DNA from: Rattus norvegicus
Lineage: Eukaryota; Chordata; Mammalia; Rodentia; Muridae
Direction: 5' to 3'
DNA: 64,000 bases
Assembly: GCF_036323735.1 (NCBI RefSeq)
Contig: NC_086028.1
Span: 40,943,501 to 41,007,500, forward strand
The position numbers were made by a program, and so were the translations under genes. The notes below the pieces were generated by a model. It saw only the letters and a list, made by a program, of their open reading frames with translations, ran no database searches and was not told where the DNA came from. How positions within the stretch are numbered: position 1 is the stretch's first letter; each line of letters starts with the position of its first letter. Below are positions 22,651-33,860 of this stretch, piece after piece.

Positions 22651-23029
22651 ATTAATCCCTGCTACAGAGAAACAAAGCAGCAGCAGGGGGACTGGAGGAC
22701 AACTGGAAAGGAGCAAAGGAGTGTGGAAATTCTAAAGAGCATGGGGAGTTTGCAAGAGTTTTCCCAGGAAAAGAACAAAGCAGATGGCCCCTTCAACCAG
22801 GTCTCCCTGGAGAGGCATGTGCAGTTTGTGGATGATAGACATCAGGAGAAATGAAGCTAAAAGGACCTCCTCAAAATATACAACCAAAGCGACCTTCTTC
22901 ATAGCATATTAAAGTGAAAATGCTGAAAGGTATATAACACATGCACATGCAAATACTCACTCGTGTGCATACTTGCACACAGACAGACAGATTATGAAAA
23001 CAGTAAAGAGTCAAACCATATGTAAGGGA
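22651..23029. other. No gene; probably continuing old L1 3' UTR
   Basis: Purine-rich unassigned sequence with a short CA/GACA run near 22935-22995. Confidence 0.4.
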
Positions 23030-23224
23030 ATGTCCTGAGAACATTTCTCAGCAGGTCCCTTATAAGCAATGGGAAAACATTAAATATGTAGGAAAATTGC
23101 TAACCATTAATACTATACCCAGCAAATGCATCCTTCAGAAACAATAAGTAAAATAATAAATAAAATAGGTAGAAACTGAGGAAGTTTATTGTTACCAAGT
23201 AGCCCTATAAGAAATACATAAAAG

Positions 23225-23430
23225 GACTAGAAAGGGGTTTGGCTACTTTGGCAGAGGACTCAGGTTTGCATCCCAGGATGGTAACTTACAGTCATTCATA
23301 ACTTCGGTTCCTTGGAATACGATGCCTCCTTTTGACATCCACAGAGATCAGGCACACAGGTGGCACATATACATATATACATACATACACATATACATAC
23401 CTACAAAACACATAAAATGAAATAAAAATG
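23225..23430 (+). mobile_element. B2-like SINE, diverged
   Basis: 'ggcagaggactcaggtttgcatcccagg' and 'gatgcctccttttgacatccacagagatcaggcacacagg', with a TACA-rich tail and 'aaaatgaaataaaaatg' end, fit B2. The 5' tRNA-like part is largely lost. Confidence 0.6.
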
Positions 23431-23667
23431 TTTAAAATTAAGAAAGGGAGCTCTCCACCACAGAGGAGAAGATGGTAGGCAGCCACCAAAATGAAAATAA
23501 ATATACCTTACTCACTAGGTCTGTAATGTGAATGAGAAAGAGAACCAAAAATTAGTATGACAGAAACTCACTAAATTTCAAAAAAAATAGTGACATGGCT
23601 GTAAATGAAAGGAAATATAAAATATTAAAGCAGGAGCCAATAAACCAAGTAGCAGCAAGTAGCAACC

Positions 23668-23706
23668 TAGTAGTAGTAGTAGTAGTAGCAGTAGTAGTAG
23701 TAATAG
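23668..23706. repeat. (TAG)n trinucleotide repeat
   Basis: About 12 TAG/TAA/CAG units with single-base interruptions. Confidence 0.93.
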
Positions 23707-23879
23707 AGGAAATGTAAATGGATTTGTTTCTTTAATAAAAATATAGTCTAGCTGAATGGATAATAAATATGACCAACTTAACGAAGACAACTCACTAAAT
23801 ACACATGGACTAAAATGGAAGAGACATGATAAAAGATTTATCATACCCATGGGAACCAAAAGTCAACAGAGGAAGTTCT

Positions 23880-25134
23880 GCCCCTATAAGAGAGCAGAGT
23901 CCCAATCAGGACTCCCTAGAAGTTGTGCAGGTAGTTCCAGTGATGCTGCCTTTCTGGAATCTTCCATATGCAAGGAAAGAGACTTTTGGTAGTTTATCTG
24001 TCGTGCTTTGATAAGTAATCCTTCACATATGACCCTGTCACTCAAGTAAAAACATTGGTACCCCTGATATGGCTACCTTTCCCCACTGAGGTATGGGTTG
24101 GCGTGTTTCCTTGTTGTAATGGCTGTGGTGTGTTCTCTGCTCTGATGATAAGACATGCACTCAAAGCTGAGCCATCTGAGAGCGGAGCCCCTTTGATGGG
24201 GATCTCAGAGTGGTCATCTTAATGAGGTGGTATGCCTCCTTTGATGGATGTGGTCTGCCCTGTAAGTGTTCTGATATCTCCAAACAGCTGGGTATACTAG
24301 GGAAGATGGCGCAGTCTTTGACAGTAGTGTGAGTGGGGCGGTACAATAAGCTGGCTGTGACAACAGTTGTGTGGCCTTGGCTGTGGGTGAGCTCAGTCAG
24401 GCTCAGCTGTCTGTTCACAGAGCTTGCCCACTTGAGGGAGTCATAACAATAGGAAAAGACACGTGGGCAGCAGCACCCGCATGCCTGCTGATCTGGCAGG
24501 AACAGTGGAACACAGGGGACGTGGGACTTCAGTGTTGATTTTCGGCTTCTTACAGCTGGCAGATGCAAGAGGACTAGTGCACGTTAGATCTGTGCTAAAG
24601 AGTCCTTCCTGGCATCAGCAAGCTTGGAACCTAGAGGAAGGATAAGCCTGTGAGAAGGGAGCAAATGAAGCAGAAGTCATGGGAAAATCCATGACTTGGC
24701 ATGCAGCTGGGGCCTTCAGAGTGGCCAGTATAGGCAACCGGGCTATTCAGAGGACACTGCTTCCAAACTGCTTGTGTTGGAAAGACATTATTTTTTTAAT
24801 AATGGAAGATCCAATCCAGGCCTGGATCATGCAGCTGTGCAAAGGGGGATGAGGAGATTGGTTTGAGTGCTACAACTGAGTTGAATGACTCCTTGAGATG
24901 TGGCTATGAGACAATATGAGGAAAATCGGTACTGGACAGACTGACTGACTCATTTGAGCCTTTAGGGACACATGGGTATCACCAGCTGAAATCTCCATGG
25001 ATACCAGGAACTTCAGAACAACAGAGCAAGGAGAGGTATCACTGAGGGGGGTCTCAGCATGAAATAGGCAAATTGATGACCAGTTCATCAAGGCAGATAA
25101 TAGTCTGTTCACTGCAGGGTTAACAAAGTAGATA
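23880..25134. other. No gene recognised; 135-codon minus-strand frame
   Basis: Repeat-poor sequence of moderate GC. The minus-strand frame at 24161-24568 is the longest outside L1 but has no signal peptide, domain or repeated motif that I can see, and no splice context. I treat it as chance. Confidence 0.45.
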
Positions 25135-25298
25135 AGTGACTGGGGAGATCACTTGGTCATTGAGAGTACTTATTGCTTTTGCAGAGGATCAGAGGGAGCA
25201 AATTCTTTTCTCAGAACCACATCAAGCAGTTCACAACTATCTATAACTTTATCTCTGGGGACATCTAAAGCCACCCATACACATGTATAGACTTGCAT

Positions 25299-25336
<38 letters not shown>

Positions 25337-25400
25337 GCACGCACGCACACCACATAAATAAATTAAAACTTATGAGAATAATCTTTTAAAGGAAAGATGT
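25135..25400 (+). mobile_element. B2 SINE with expanded CA tract
   Basis: 'gactggggagatcacttggtcattgagagtac' to 'ggggacatctaaagcc', then a CA repeat with four CGCA units (25300-25350), then the 'ataaataaattaaaac' tail. The microsatellite grew inside the SINE's CA-rich 3' region. Confidence 0.78.
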
Positions 25401-26390
25401 AACTCAACAGGAACCTCAGTATTGGTGTGGGCGTTTGCTGGCTTTGCTGAACCCGGCAACAGAGCATGATCTTCCTAAAGTAGTCGGAGGAGATGGTGGT
25501 TCTGAGTTCCTGGGTTTGGGAGGTGGTTAAGCATTCAGGAGAGGGTGAGCAAGATAGAAAGCAGATGAAGGCTTGTCATGGTCACTCAGAAACAAATGTT
25601 TGAAGATTTGTGTTAAGCTGGTGTTCCTAAAGATAAAAAAAAAAAACATTGACAGAAAGGTAAATTCTGGAAGACGTTAAAACTTTGAAGTCCCACAGCA
25701 GTTCATCTAAAGAGACATAGTGACAGAGGTACCTATGATCCTGCTTGCCCTGGGTGGGTTATTATCTTCCCCCAGAATATGCTGTGAATGTCTCCTCCCT
25801 TTGAGAAAATAGGCTGGGAGTACAGACCATTTGTCTAGCCCAGGGTCCTTGCAGTAGCCCTGAGTAACTGATGGTGACCACGATATCAATCCCAAGCTTG
25901 TCAGAATCCAGGAGTCGACTTGAGCAATGGGAGCAGCAGATTTAGTTCACTTTGGTCCCAGCATTGCAGTCCAGGAAGGCTTATTTAAGCCCACTGTGGG
26001 TACACACAGTGACGACACAGTAGAGTCCTCCAGGTGAGGAAGTAACCAGTGTGGGCCACCATGCAGATGGACCAGGTATTTGTAGTTTTCATCAAACAGT
26101 TCATAGGAGTGAAGCTATCATTCAGAACCCTATTAGATAATTATTTTTAGTATTCCCTCACGGCTGAATCCTAAGACCAATTGCTGCCTACTTGGAGTGG
26201 GCAGAGGTGGACTTTCAGAGATGCTGTACACTCCATAAAGAAATTTCATTATACATTGGTAATTCTTGGCCGTCTTTCACATTTGGGGAAATATATGAAG
26301 GAAAGTCAACTAAGCAGTGGATGAACCTGGACAAAGCCCTGACTGCATGTGAGGAAAAGACACTTTTGCTTACCCAAAGATTGCTAGATG
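25401..26390. other. No gene recognised
   Basis: Unassigned; a 12-base A run near 25636. Open frames stay under 70 codons. Confidence 0.45.
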
Positions 26391-26394
26391 TGTA

Positions 26395-26536
26395 TGTTTG
26401 ACTTCCTGCTTGAATCCCTGTCTTTACTTTTGCCCAAACAATAGGCTGTAACCTGGAATTACAAGCTGAAGTAAATCCTTCAATCCACCAATTGCCTTTG
26501 GTCAGGGTGTTCTATGACAGCAACAGAAATGAAACC
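26395..26536 (+). mobile_element. MaLR LTR 3' fragment
   Basis: 'caataggctgtaacctggaatta', 'gaagtaaatccttc', 'tttggtcagggtgttctatgacagcaacagaaatgaaac' is the shared 3' end of ORR1-like LTRs. Confidence 0.65.
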
Positions 26537-27095
26537 ACAGCACAGCCCAAGTTACAGGCACCATTCCTAAGTCACACCATATAACTCCGAGGAGGTAAAC
26601 TCAGGTTGGATCAATTCTCTGGGGTCAGGTCACAGAACACAGGAGGTAGAGTTCGTACATGTGGAATCTCTGACTGTGCTCCACGAGAGCAGAGAGATGT
26701 CTCAGAGGGCTGTGCGGGCTGAGCTATGACACAGTAGTGGAATGACAAAGGAAAAGGGGACACCGGGAAAATTGAGAGGTAAAATCTCAAGGGCTCAGGC
26801 ACTCTCTGAACATGTGGATTGAAGGAGAGGAGAGGCTCAAAGATGAATTTCAGACTTTCTGGCTCCAATATCTGGATGAAGGGTAAAGACACTGAACAAG
26901 AGGGGTGCATGTGACTGGGGAGTGTTTTGGAGCATGGTCTGCATCCAGTTTCCTGCTATAAGAGAAGTTTCTTTGTTCTATGTCCCTTCCCTGCTGATGG
27001 CTTGCCTTTTTTTTATTGTTGTTTGCTTGACTTTTTAAAGACTTAGTTTTACCTTATGGGCATGAGTGTTTGCATGAATGTATATTTTTTCTCAT
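26537..27095. other. No gene recognised
   Basis: Unassigned; AT-rich near its right end where the antisense L1 begins. Confidence 0.45.
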
Positions 27096-28080
27096 CTTAA
27101 ATTATTTCTTTGAGAATTTTATATGATATATTTTGATCATATCCACCTCTCCCCCAAAGCCTCCAAGCTTCATACCCTTTTCCCTACCTTGTGAACTCCC
27201 TGTCCCCCTAAGCCATTAACTATATGTTGCTCATATACTCTTAGGTTGTGACCATCCACTGGAGTCTGGTTGACCTCCCAGAGGGCACACCCTTAAAGAA
27301 AACTGACTCTGCTTTCCTAGCAGCTGTCTATTGCCAGTAGATCCTTCTCTGGGGGTGGCACTTCATGCCTACCTCATCTCTGTCCTGAGATTTGGTTTGG
27401 CATGAGCTTGTGCAGGTCTTATGCACTCTGTCACAACTATTATGAGTTCATATGTATAACTGACCCAGGGTTTCCAGAAAACATTGTTTGTAGTAACCCT
27501 ACCACTCCTGGCTCTTAGAATGTTTCTGCCCCCTTTTCTGCAATGACCTCCAAACCTAGAAAGGACATGACGTGATGCAGGTGTCCCATTTAAAGCCAAG
27601 CATTCCAAAGTTTCTTATTTCCTGCCATTTGACCAGTTGGGGTCCTTGTGTTAATCTCCATCTACTGCAAAACAGGTAACTGATGAAGCTTGAGAGATGC
27701 AGAGATTTAAGGGTATAATAATAAGTCATTAAGAATCAATTTAAGGGCTATAGAAATGGCTCAGTGGTTAAGAGCATGGACCACTCTTCCAAAGGACTTG
27801 AGTTCAAATCCCAGCAACCCATATGGCCACATGGTGGCTCACAAGCATTTGTAATGAGATCTGATGCCCTCTTCTGATGTGTCTGAAGATAGCTACAGTG
27901 TACTCATATATAATAAATAAATCTTTTAAAAAAGAATCAATATTGTGCTTCTTTAGCAGAGTACTGGTCATAGATATTCCTCTTAGGGCCTATGACCTGT
28001 CTAGCCAGAGGTTCTTGGACTTGATAATAGTGCCAGATGTGGGTTTCAACTTGTGGAGTGGGCCTTATATACAAGTACAT
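27096..28080 (-). mobile_element. L1 3' UTR of Lx type, antisense
   Basis: Starts 'gagaattttatatgatatattttgatcatatcc' and follows the same blocks as 1520-2270: 'gaccatccactggagtctggttgacctcccag', 'gcatgagcttgtgcagg', 'aagccaagcattccaaag', 'ccatctactgcaaaacagg', and after a B2 insertion 'tcttagggcctatgacctgtctagccagaggttcttgg' and 'cttgtggagtgggcctta'. It joins abruptly at about 28080 to ORF2 sequence in the opposite direction. Confidence 0.85.
27743..27931 (+). mobile_element. B2 SINE inside the Lx L1
   Basis: Good B2: 'gggctatagaaatggctcagtggttaagagcatgg', B box 'gttcaaatcccagcaacc', 'gatgccctcttctgatgtgtctgaagatagctacagtg', and an A-rich tail. A 10-bp target duplication 'aagaatcaat' flanks it (27731-27740, 27932-27941). 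The tRNA-like A and B boxes are recognisable, so a Pol III promoter may be present. Confidence 0.93.
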
Positions 28081-28465
28081 TCTAAATGGTTGAGTATCAT
28101 TTGGAAAATGTTCAACATCCTTGGCCATCAGAGAAAAGCAAATTAAAACTGTTTCAAGATATTTCACCTTACTTTAGCCAGAATGGTAAACATTTTATTT
28201 TAAAGGCAACAAATGGTAGTTTGGGGGTGGGGGAGGAACACTTATTCACTGCTGATGAAGGTGCAAACTGGTACAGACACTGGAAATTGGTGTTGGAATT
28301 CCTCAAAAATCTAGAAGTAAATATACCAGTTGTACCACTCTAGTTTATACACAAAGGATTTTATATATACTCTAGAAATGGCTGTTCATCTGTGTACATT
28401 GCTGTTCTATTTACAATAGTCAGAAAATGCAACAGCCTTGGTGTCCTTCACCTGCCCCTGGCTTG
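28081..28465 (+). mobile_element. L1 ORF2 C-terminal piece, opposite to adjoining 3' UTR
   Basis: 'gaaaatgttcaacatccttggccatcagagaaaagcaaattaaaac' at 28105 and 'atttcaccttactttagccagaatgg' at 28161, on to 'ttacaatagtcagaaaatgcaacagcc' near 28417, match the sense strand of ORF2's end (compare 18285-18640). With the antisense 3' UTR on its left this is the arrangement left by twin priming. Frames are broken. Confidence 0.72.
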
Positions 28466-28599
28466 TAAAACCACAACCTAGTGATGTTCAGGGAGGAAGC
28501 TCCACTCTTACTTACTTCCCTGTTAAATTTGAAGCTTTGAAAAGTAAACCATCTAATCACTTCCTGATACAGCAAAGAGAAACATCTTAGCGAAATGTA

Positions 28600-28735
28600 A
28601 TTTGGTGCTGAGTAAGTGGTACTTACTTGTAATGCTAGGGCTCCAGAGGTAGAGGAGAGAGGATAACAAGTTCAAGGTCACCTTTAGCTATATGGTGAAT
28701 TCAAAGCTGGTCTTGTCTCATACATTCTTTTTAAA
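28600..28735 (+). mobile_element. B1-type SINE, diverged
   Basis: 'acttgtaatgctagggctccagaggtagaggagagaggataacaagttcaaggtcacc' and 'gaattcaaagctggtcttgtctc' follow B1 order. Confidence 0.6.
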
Positions 28736-28739
28736 AATA

Positions 28740-29369
28740 AATTGAGATGCATAATGATGTTAGAAATATCAACTTGGGATTTGTTTTAAGACCTCATTCC
28801 TACCATCTCAAATTAACCAGAAATATATGCTGATACTTGGGAGGTCTCCTATTCTTGTTTTCTTCCCACTTTTAAATTTGGTGATGAGAAAAGGATGGTT
28901 GATTCATGTAGGCAGAACATAAAAGTGACCTCTAAACCCAGGGCTCTTGAGAGATTTTTACAAGGCAGGGCTATCCAGTCAATGATTTCTCAGTATCTGA
29001 GTCAAGCTTTGGACTGTGAGGAGTTTAGGCACAAGGAGGGCAAAGGAGATCAATGATTATCTGGTGTGAAGAGAAGCTCTGGGTAGTCTGAAATGGTTCA
29101 TGGGTCACTATGGACATATTCTATCACTATGTACATATTGATGTGCAGCATGTGCATTTTGGGGTTAATTATTCAATTAAACTATCATTTAGTAAAGCTT
29201 GTAGGTAATATAATAACAGCTGGTTGTATCTTTTGTCTCCTGCCCCATGAGACCATTTGTGGGTTCATATAAGCACACATATCTTTGGCATTTTGGAAAG
29301 CAGAAGGAGAAAACAGTGGTGCAGATATCTGAAAACAAATTAGTACAGTAGTTGTATAAGAATATCATA
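28740..29369. other. No gene recognised
   Basis: Unassigned sequence. Confidence 0.45.
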
Positions 29370-29389
29370 AACACACACACACACACACA

Positions 29390-29428
<39 letters not shown>
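29370..29428. repeat. (CA)n microsatellite
   Basis: About 29 CA units with one ATAC interruption. Confidence 0.97.
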
Positions 29429-29430
<2 letters not shown>

Positions 29431-29644
29431 CCTACCATTCCTGTGAATCAAAAGCTGGTTTTAAAGAGTGCTTTGTGACTCAGTCCAGTATCTTAAGTAT
29501 GTCTGGGGATAGTCACACCCTGTCCTACTAAATTATGTCAGAGCTTGGGCATTAAGTAGACTAGCAAGGTCCATGTTCATGGGGATGAAATGTGTGGACA
29601 GGTTGATACACTTAGGCTGATATACGAAAGATAGAATAGGTAGG

Positions 29645-29850
29645 TGGGCTGTAGATGGCTTAGTGGGAAATGAAGCTGCCAAAGCTGCCAACCTGAGGAC
29701 ATCCTCAGGACCCACATGGCAGAAGGAGAGAACCGACTTCAAGCTTTCCTTTTGCATCTATGTGCATGTATGTGCACATGACCGCGCGCGTGCATGCGCG
29801 CGCGTGCACACACACACACACACACACACACACAATTAAAAATTCAAAAT
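29645..29850 (+). mobile_element. B3-type SINE with GC/CA alternating tail
   Basis: 'agatggcttagtggg', 'ctgccaacctgaggacatcctcaggacccacatggcagaaggagagaaccgactt' are diagnostic of B3; the tail holds the alternating tract at 29783-29834 and 'aattaaaa'. Confidence 0.8.
29783..29834. repeat. 52-bp perfect purine-pyrimidine alternation (GC, TG, CA)
   Basis: CGCGCGCG, TGCATG, CGCGCGCG, TG then CA units alternate pyrimidine and purine without a break for 52 bases. Such DNA is the classic substrate for left-handed Z-DNA; formation here is inference. Confidence 0.9.
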
Positions 29851-30425
29851 GGTTTAAAATGGATTAGCTTTAGAAGCAGCCATACTGGAAGGATTTGTCC
29901 TATGCTGATGACCTGTGGCCCTTGAAATATGGCATCTCAAGCTTTTCTAGAAGCTCATATCAGGTGTGTGGCTGAATTTAGGGCTGTGGAAGACTTATTT
30001 CAGGTTCCATCAATAGCTCTTGCTACATGTACAACTCTTTCTGAAATGACTCTGAAATGACACAGTTTCTGTTGGAGTCTATTGTTCTAATTACTGTGGT
30101 CTAGGCAATGCTTCTCATCAAAACAGGGTCTGCAAAATCCTTCTGGTACTTAGGGCTGTCTCTTCTGTCATTCTATTTCTTTAAAATTTACTCCCATGTA
30201 ACTTTATGATAAAAAATCCATGAGGCATCATCCTTTCTTTTAATTCTGCTAGCTGTTACAATGATGTAACAGTTATGTAGGAGAATGTGTCTTTACATAA
30301 GTGTTCTAGAAACTGAGGCATGAAAAGTTACAGTGATGATGACTCCCAGTGTTCCAGGCTGCAAGAGTTTATTTTTAATGTGAAATAGATCTGTGATTGC
30401 TTCACAGCTTGCCAAGTAAAACTAT
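29851..30425. other. No gene recognised
   Basis: Unassigned sequence. Confidence 0.45.
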
Positions 30426-30429
30426 CACT

Positions 30430-30800
30430 TCCACGGAGATTATCTTGTTGACTCTTGGCTTTTCCAAATGCATTTAGGATTAAATATAAAACTCTTAAAA
30501 TATCTCCAAACCCTTTTATGATCTGGCCTCAGCCTGGATGTTCACTCTCCTATGTCTTCTTGACTCAAGCAACTTCAGGCTTTTCAGATCTTCAACGCAT
30601 CTGGTCTTATTTCCCCATTATTTCTGTACAGCGTTAGCCAGCCCCATTCTTTCCCATCCATCTCTCAGCTCTTCTATGACTGGTTCTTGCATATACTGCC
30701 AATCAGCTTGTGCTTGGTTGTGCCACAGTGACATACCAATCCTAAACTGTGTTGCCTGACAACAGTAATGGTCAGCCTCTCTATCTTGAGTTGATTCTCA
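30430..30800 (+). mobile_element. LINE-2 (L2) fragment
   Basis: 'aggattaaatataaaactcttaaaatatctcc', 'ccttttatgatctggcctcagcc' (30510-30535) and 'ttcaggcttttcagatcttc' follow the order of the L2 3' region. Old and diverged; the 60-73 codon frames inside are incidental. Confidence 0.55.
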
Positions 30801-31199
30801 CAGAAGCCTTGAAAGATCCCCAGGAATGGACTAGCCCTATTACCTTTCCCCTCTATTTTTAAGACAAGCTAATGGCAACCCAACTTCTTATTTCCTAGGC
30901 CTTCCCACTCCACTTACCCTGTTAGCACAACCAGTGTTGTGACCCAGCCCTAGTGATGAGCTTGGGCCCTACTACAAAACCTCTTTTTATCAGTTTCCTC
31001 TCACCATGGTTGTCTACCTCATTCTCTGAAGGAAACCTACTCTGTGAAGGACCCAGTGATATCTTTCTAGACCACTCCTACCACATCCTATAGCTGCCTA
31101 GTTCTTACTGTACAGGCCCCATCTAGAACATTCTTTTGAAGAGAAGTCTATCCCAGAAAAAGTAATAAAGAGTATTGCTCTTAGGAACTAAATATGTTC
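30801..31199. other. No gene; possibly more decayed L2
   Basis: Unassigned. Confidence 0.35.
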
Positions 31200-31375
31200 T
31201 TTCATAGGAGGAAGCAGTACATTTAGTGTTAACAACACTGCCCTGGACCAGCCTGGTTCTCAGCTCCAAGTTGGACTGAGTGGCTGTCTTGAAGAAACTT
31301 ACTGAATTATTTTCCTTGTATTTAAGATGAGTAAAAGGATTGTAGCATCCTTGAGAAGCTATTCAAAGGATAGTA
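31200..31375 (+). mobile_element. MIR SINE
   Basis: 'gtgttaacaacactgccctggaccagcctgg' then 'gaaacttactgaattattttccttgtatttaagatgagtaaaagg' matches the MIR core and 3' part in order. Confidence 0.65.
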
Positions 31376-31519
31376 GCAATTGATGTAAAGGGTCCAGATA
31401 GTTCTTGCATATATTTGATTCTTAGCAAGTAACAGCCCTTAGTATACCCCCTTGAAAACTGTTACAGACTATGTGTGTCTCTCAAACTCTTGAATTTGTG
31501 TTGATAGGATATTGAAGGT

Positions 31520-31600
31520 CTTTTTGGTCTCTTTCTCTCTGCCTCTGTCTCTCTGTCTCTGTGTTTCTCTTTGTCTCTCTCTATATATGTGCATATTGTT
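31520..31600. repeat. CT-rich simple repeat
   Basis: TCTCTG and CTCT units with TGT interruptions, then a short TA run. Confidence 0.85.
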
Positions 31601-31675
31601 TTGTATATACGTGCACATGGATGGGTGTGCAAACATTCCTATAAAGATCATACGACAGCTTTGATGTGATGCTTT

Positions 31676-31820
31676 TCTTCAGGGGCTCCTCAGTATTTGT
31701 TCTTACTGGTCTTGAACTTAGCAAGTGACTACAGTGCCTGGCCAGACAGCTCAGGCCTCTGCTTGCCTTCACCTCTCCTGCACCAAGATTATAAGTGTTT
31801 GCTACCACATCTTGCTTAAC
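31676..31820 (-). mobile_element. B1-like SINE, antisense, diverged
   Basis: 'cttactggtcttgaacttagcaagtgac' and 'caccaagattataagtgtttgctaccac' fit B1 in antisense. Confidence 0.5.
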
Positions 31821-31829
31821 ATGGGTTCC

Positions 31830-32779
31830 AGGAGAACAAGCTTAGATCCTCATACTTACAACATCATCACTTTGCTGAACAAGTCCCTAAGGTCTCAGAC
31901 ATCCTAATGAATCCCGCTTTGGATACTGACAGCAGCCATGTAGACTCTGTTTGACTGTTCCTTTGGAAGGGTCCATTGCACTACAAACTCCCTCTCAGAT
32001 CATGGAGATTTCCTCCTACAAGCCCCAGGGCTCTGTGTTCTTCCAAATCTGACCCACTTTCTACCTAACTCTTTTCCAAGTGGCAACTGTTCCTACCCGG
32101 AGTGGGGGTAGCTTCATAGCAGTCTGAGGACACTGTTTCTAGGACCAGTGTCCCAGGCCTCATGCCACAGTATTTCATCACAGCATGCTGCATTGAACTG
32201 GGTGATGAGTGTGGACGAGGGCTGGCTGTGTGATTCAGAGGTGTTGTGAAGTACAGTCCACCCTCATAGCAAAACTAGCAGCCATCTTCGCCAAGTCAGC
32301 TGTGTCTGCTTGCCAGAATCAAAAGAACATTTCCCCTTGGAGAAGTCAGAAGCAGGGGGGGGGGGTCACTGCATCCTCCCCTGTTCTTCCAGCCACTCCT
32401 TCCAGTCCTTTGTATGCAGTGTTGCCCAAATGTCAATTGACTTTAAGGTCTTGGGGAAGTGCTAGAGTCTATAGGTCAGAAAAGCTAAATCGGGTTTCCA
32501 TCTAAGCATCCAAGGGGTAACCATCATTCATGCTGGGTGTAAACCTTCCAGTGTAGTTGTTTTAGCATCAGTCATACTCCTACCAACAACTCCCCACCCT
32601 TGCTCTATAAGTAACTTGTAGAATCAAACTGGTTTCTTTTATTGAGTCTTCATGAAGAGAGAGTAAACACTGTTTAATCTCTCCCAGGGGGAGAATTTTG
32701 ACAATGAGAAGTGATGTAGCTGCAGGGTTGATGGGAGGGTAGATAGTGAATATAAAGACATGAATGCCAGGACACTAAC
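31830..32779. other. No gene recognised
   Basis: Unassigned; ten-G run at about 32356-32365. The 98-codon frame at 32209-32505 spans that run and has no family features. Confidence 0.45.
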
Positions 32780-33102
32780 TGTGCTGGATTGAATGGCCCC
32801 CAAAGGTTCATATGTTTAAATGCTTAGGGAGTGGTACTATTTGAAAGGATAGGAGGTGTGTCCTTGTTGATGAGAAAAGGTCACTTGGAGTGGGCTTTGA
32901 GGTTTCAAAAGCCCAAGGTAGGCCCAATGGCTTTCTCTGCTGATTGGGATGTTGAACTCCCAGCTGCCGTGTCTGCTTGTGTGCTACCCCACTTCCCACC
33001 ACGCTGTTAATGGACTAAACCTCTGAAACTCTAACCTTACCCCAATGAAGTGTTGTCATGGTCATGATGTCTCTTCATAGCAATAGAACACTGACTAAGA
33101 CA
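32780..33102 (+). mobile_element. MT-type MaLR solo LTR
   Basis: TG...CA boundaries: 'tgtgctggattgaatgg' to 'cactgactaagaca'. Internal marks 'aggaggtgtgtccttgttg', 'gagtgggctttgaggtttcaaaagccca' and 'catgatgtctcttcatagcaatagaa' are typical. 323 bases, near complete. Confidence 0.88.
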
Positions 33103-33109
33103 TCAACAC

Positions 33110-33860
33110 TGCCTGAGGTCTGGTGCTCATGTGATAAAACTTCTGGCCTTTTCTACTATTTTTGGTAGAGAAAGAAGGTACTCATCTTTTTGAAGCATTT
33201 CCAGAAGTTGCTCCACTGGTCACTGCTCACGAGCTGCCTAGGATACGCAAAGCTCTTTTCTGGATGAAGGGAAGGATATATCAGCATCCCTGGAGATGAC
33301 AAAGCCTGCCAGCGTAGCAGAGGAGTGATTTAAAGCTTCAAAGCTGACTTTCAAAGTTGGTGGTTCTCATGTCAAAACTATGAAGTTTGTGTGTAAACGT
33401 TGGCTCTTCCCTCGGCTTTAGCGAGCACTAGTGTGCCTGGTGTCGGAGCCACTGGACTGAAGTGAACTATGACAGGAAAGCAAGCTAGCAAACCCAAGGT
33501 AGTACAAGTTGAAGATGGCCAAAGCTGAGGAGTTGCCAGCAGAGGATCCTAATGGAGACAAGAGGATGTGGAGTTGCAGGTGGCCAGGGTTGGCCAGGTT
33601 TTTGATGGCCTGGTCAGAGTCAAGACTATAGAATTGTAGAAAGGTAAAGAACTTTTATTTTGTGTTTGAGCTGACCAGCACAGTGAGTCTTCAGAAGGAT
33701 CTTGGAGGACCAGTTCTGGGACCTTCGTGCCTGACTTGCCTATTAAATCTATTCTTTCCTTTCCTAACGCAGTCTCTCCTGCTTCACTGGATCCCATTTC
33801 CTCTCATTTTATCCAGTAATTCGATAGCATGTCCAGTTAAGACACTATTCCTCAAATGAT
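33110..33860. other. Unassigned; retrocopy-like patch
   Basis: At 33160-33300 one plus frame reads with few stops and mRNA-like composition ('...FEAFPEVAPLVTAH...'), and a CG-containing patch at 33395-33440 follows. I cannot identify a parent gene, and neither poly(A) nor flanking duplication is clear. It may be a decayed processed pseudogene or ordinary sequence. Confidence 0.25.

Larger units (their letters stand above)
23030..23870 (+). mobile_element. Ancient L1/HAL1-like fragment split by a SINE
   Basis: 'ataagcaatgggaaaacattaaatat' , 'actatacccagcaaatgcatccttcag' (23110-23140) and, beyond a SINE, 'aaatgtaaatggatttg' (23710), 'tagtctagctgaatggataa' (23744) and 'actaaatacacatggactaaaatgg' (23792) match the order of old L1/HAL1 elements. 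Heavily decayed. Confidence 0.5.

Noticed and set aside
24161..24568. 135-codon minus-strand open frame
   Set aside because: No domain, signal peptide, membrane segment or codon pattern; no splice or promoter context. Length is possible by chance over 64 kb in six frames.
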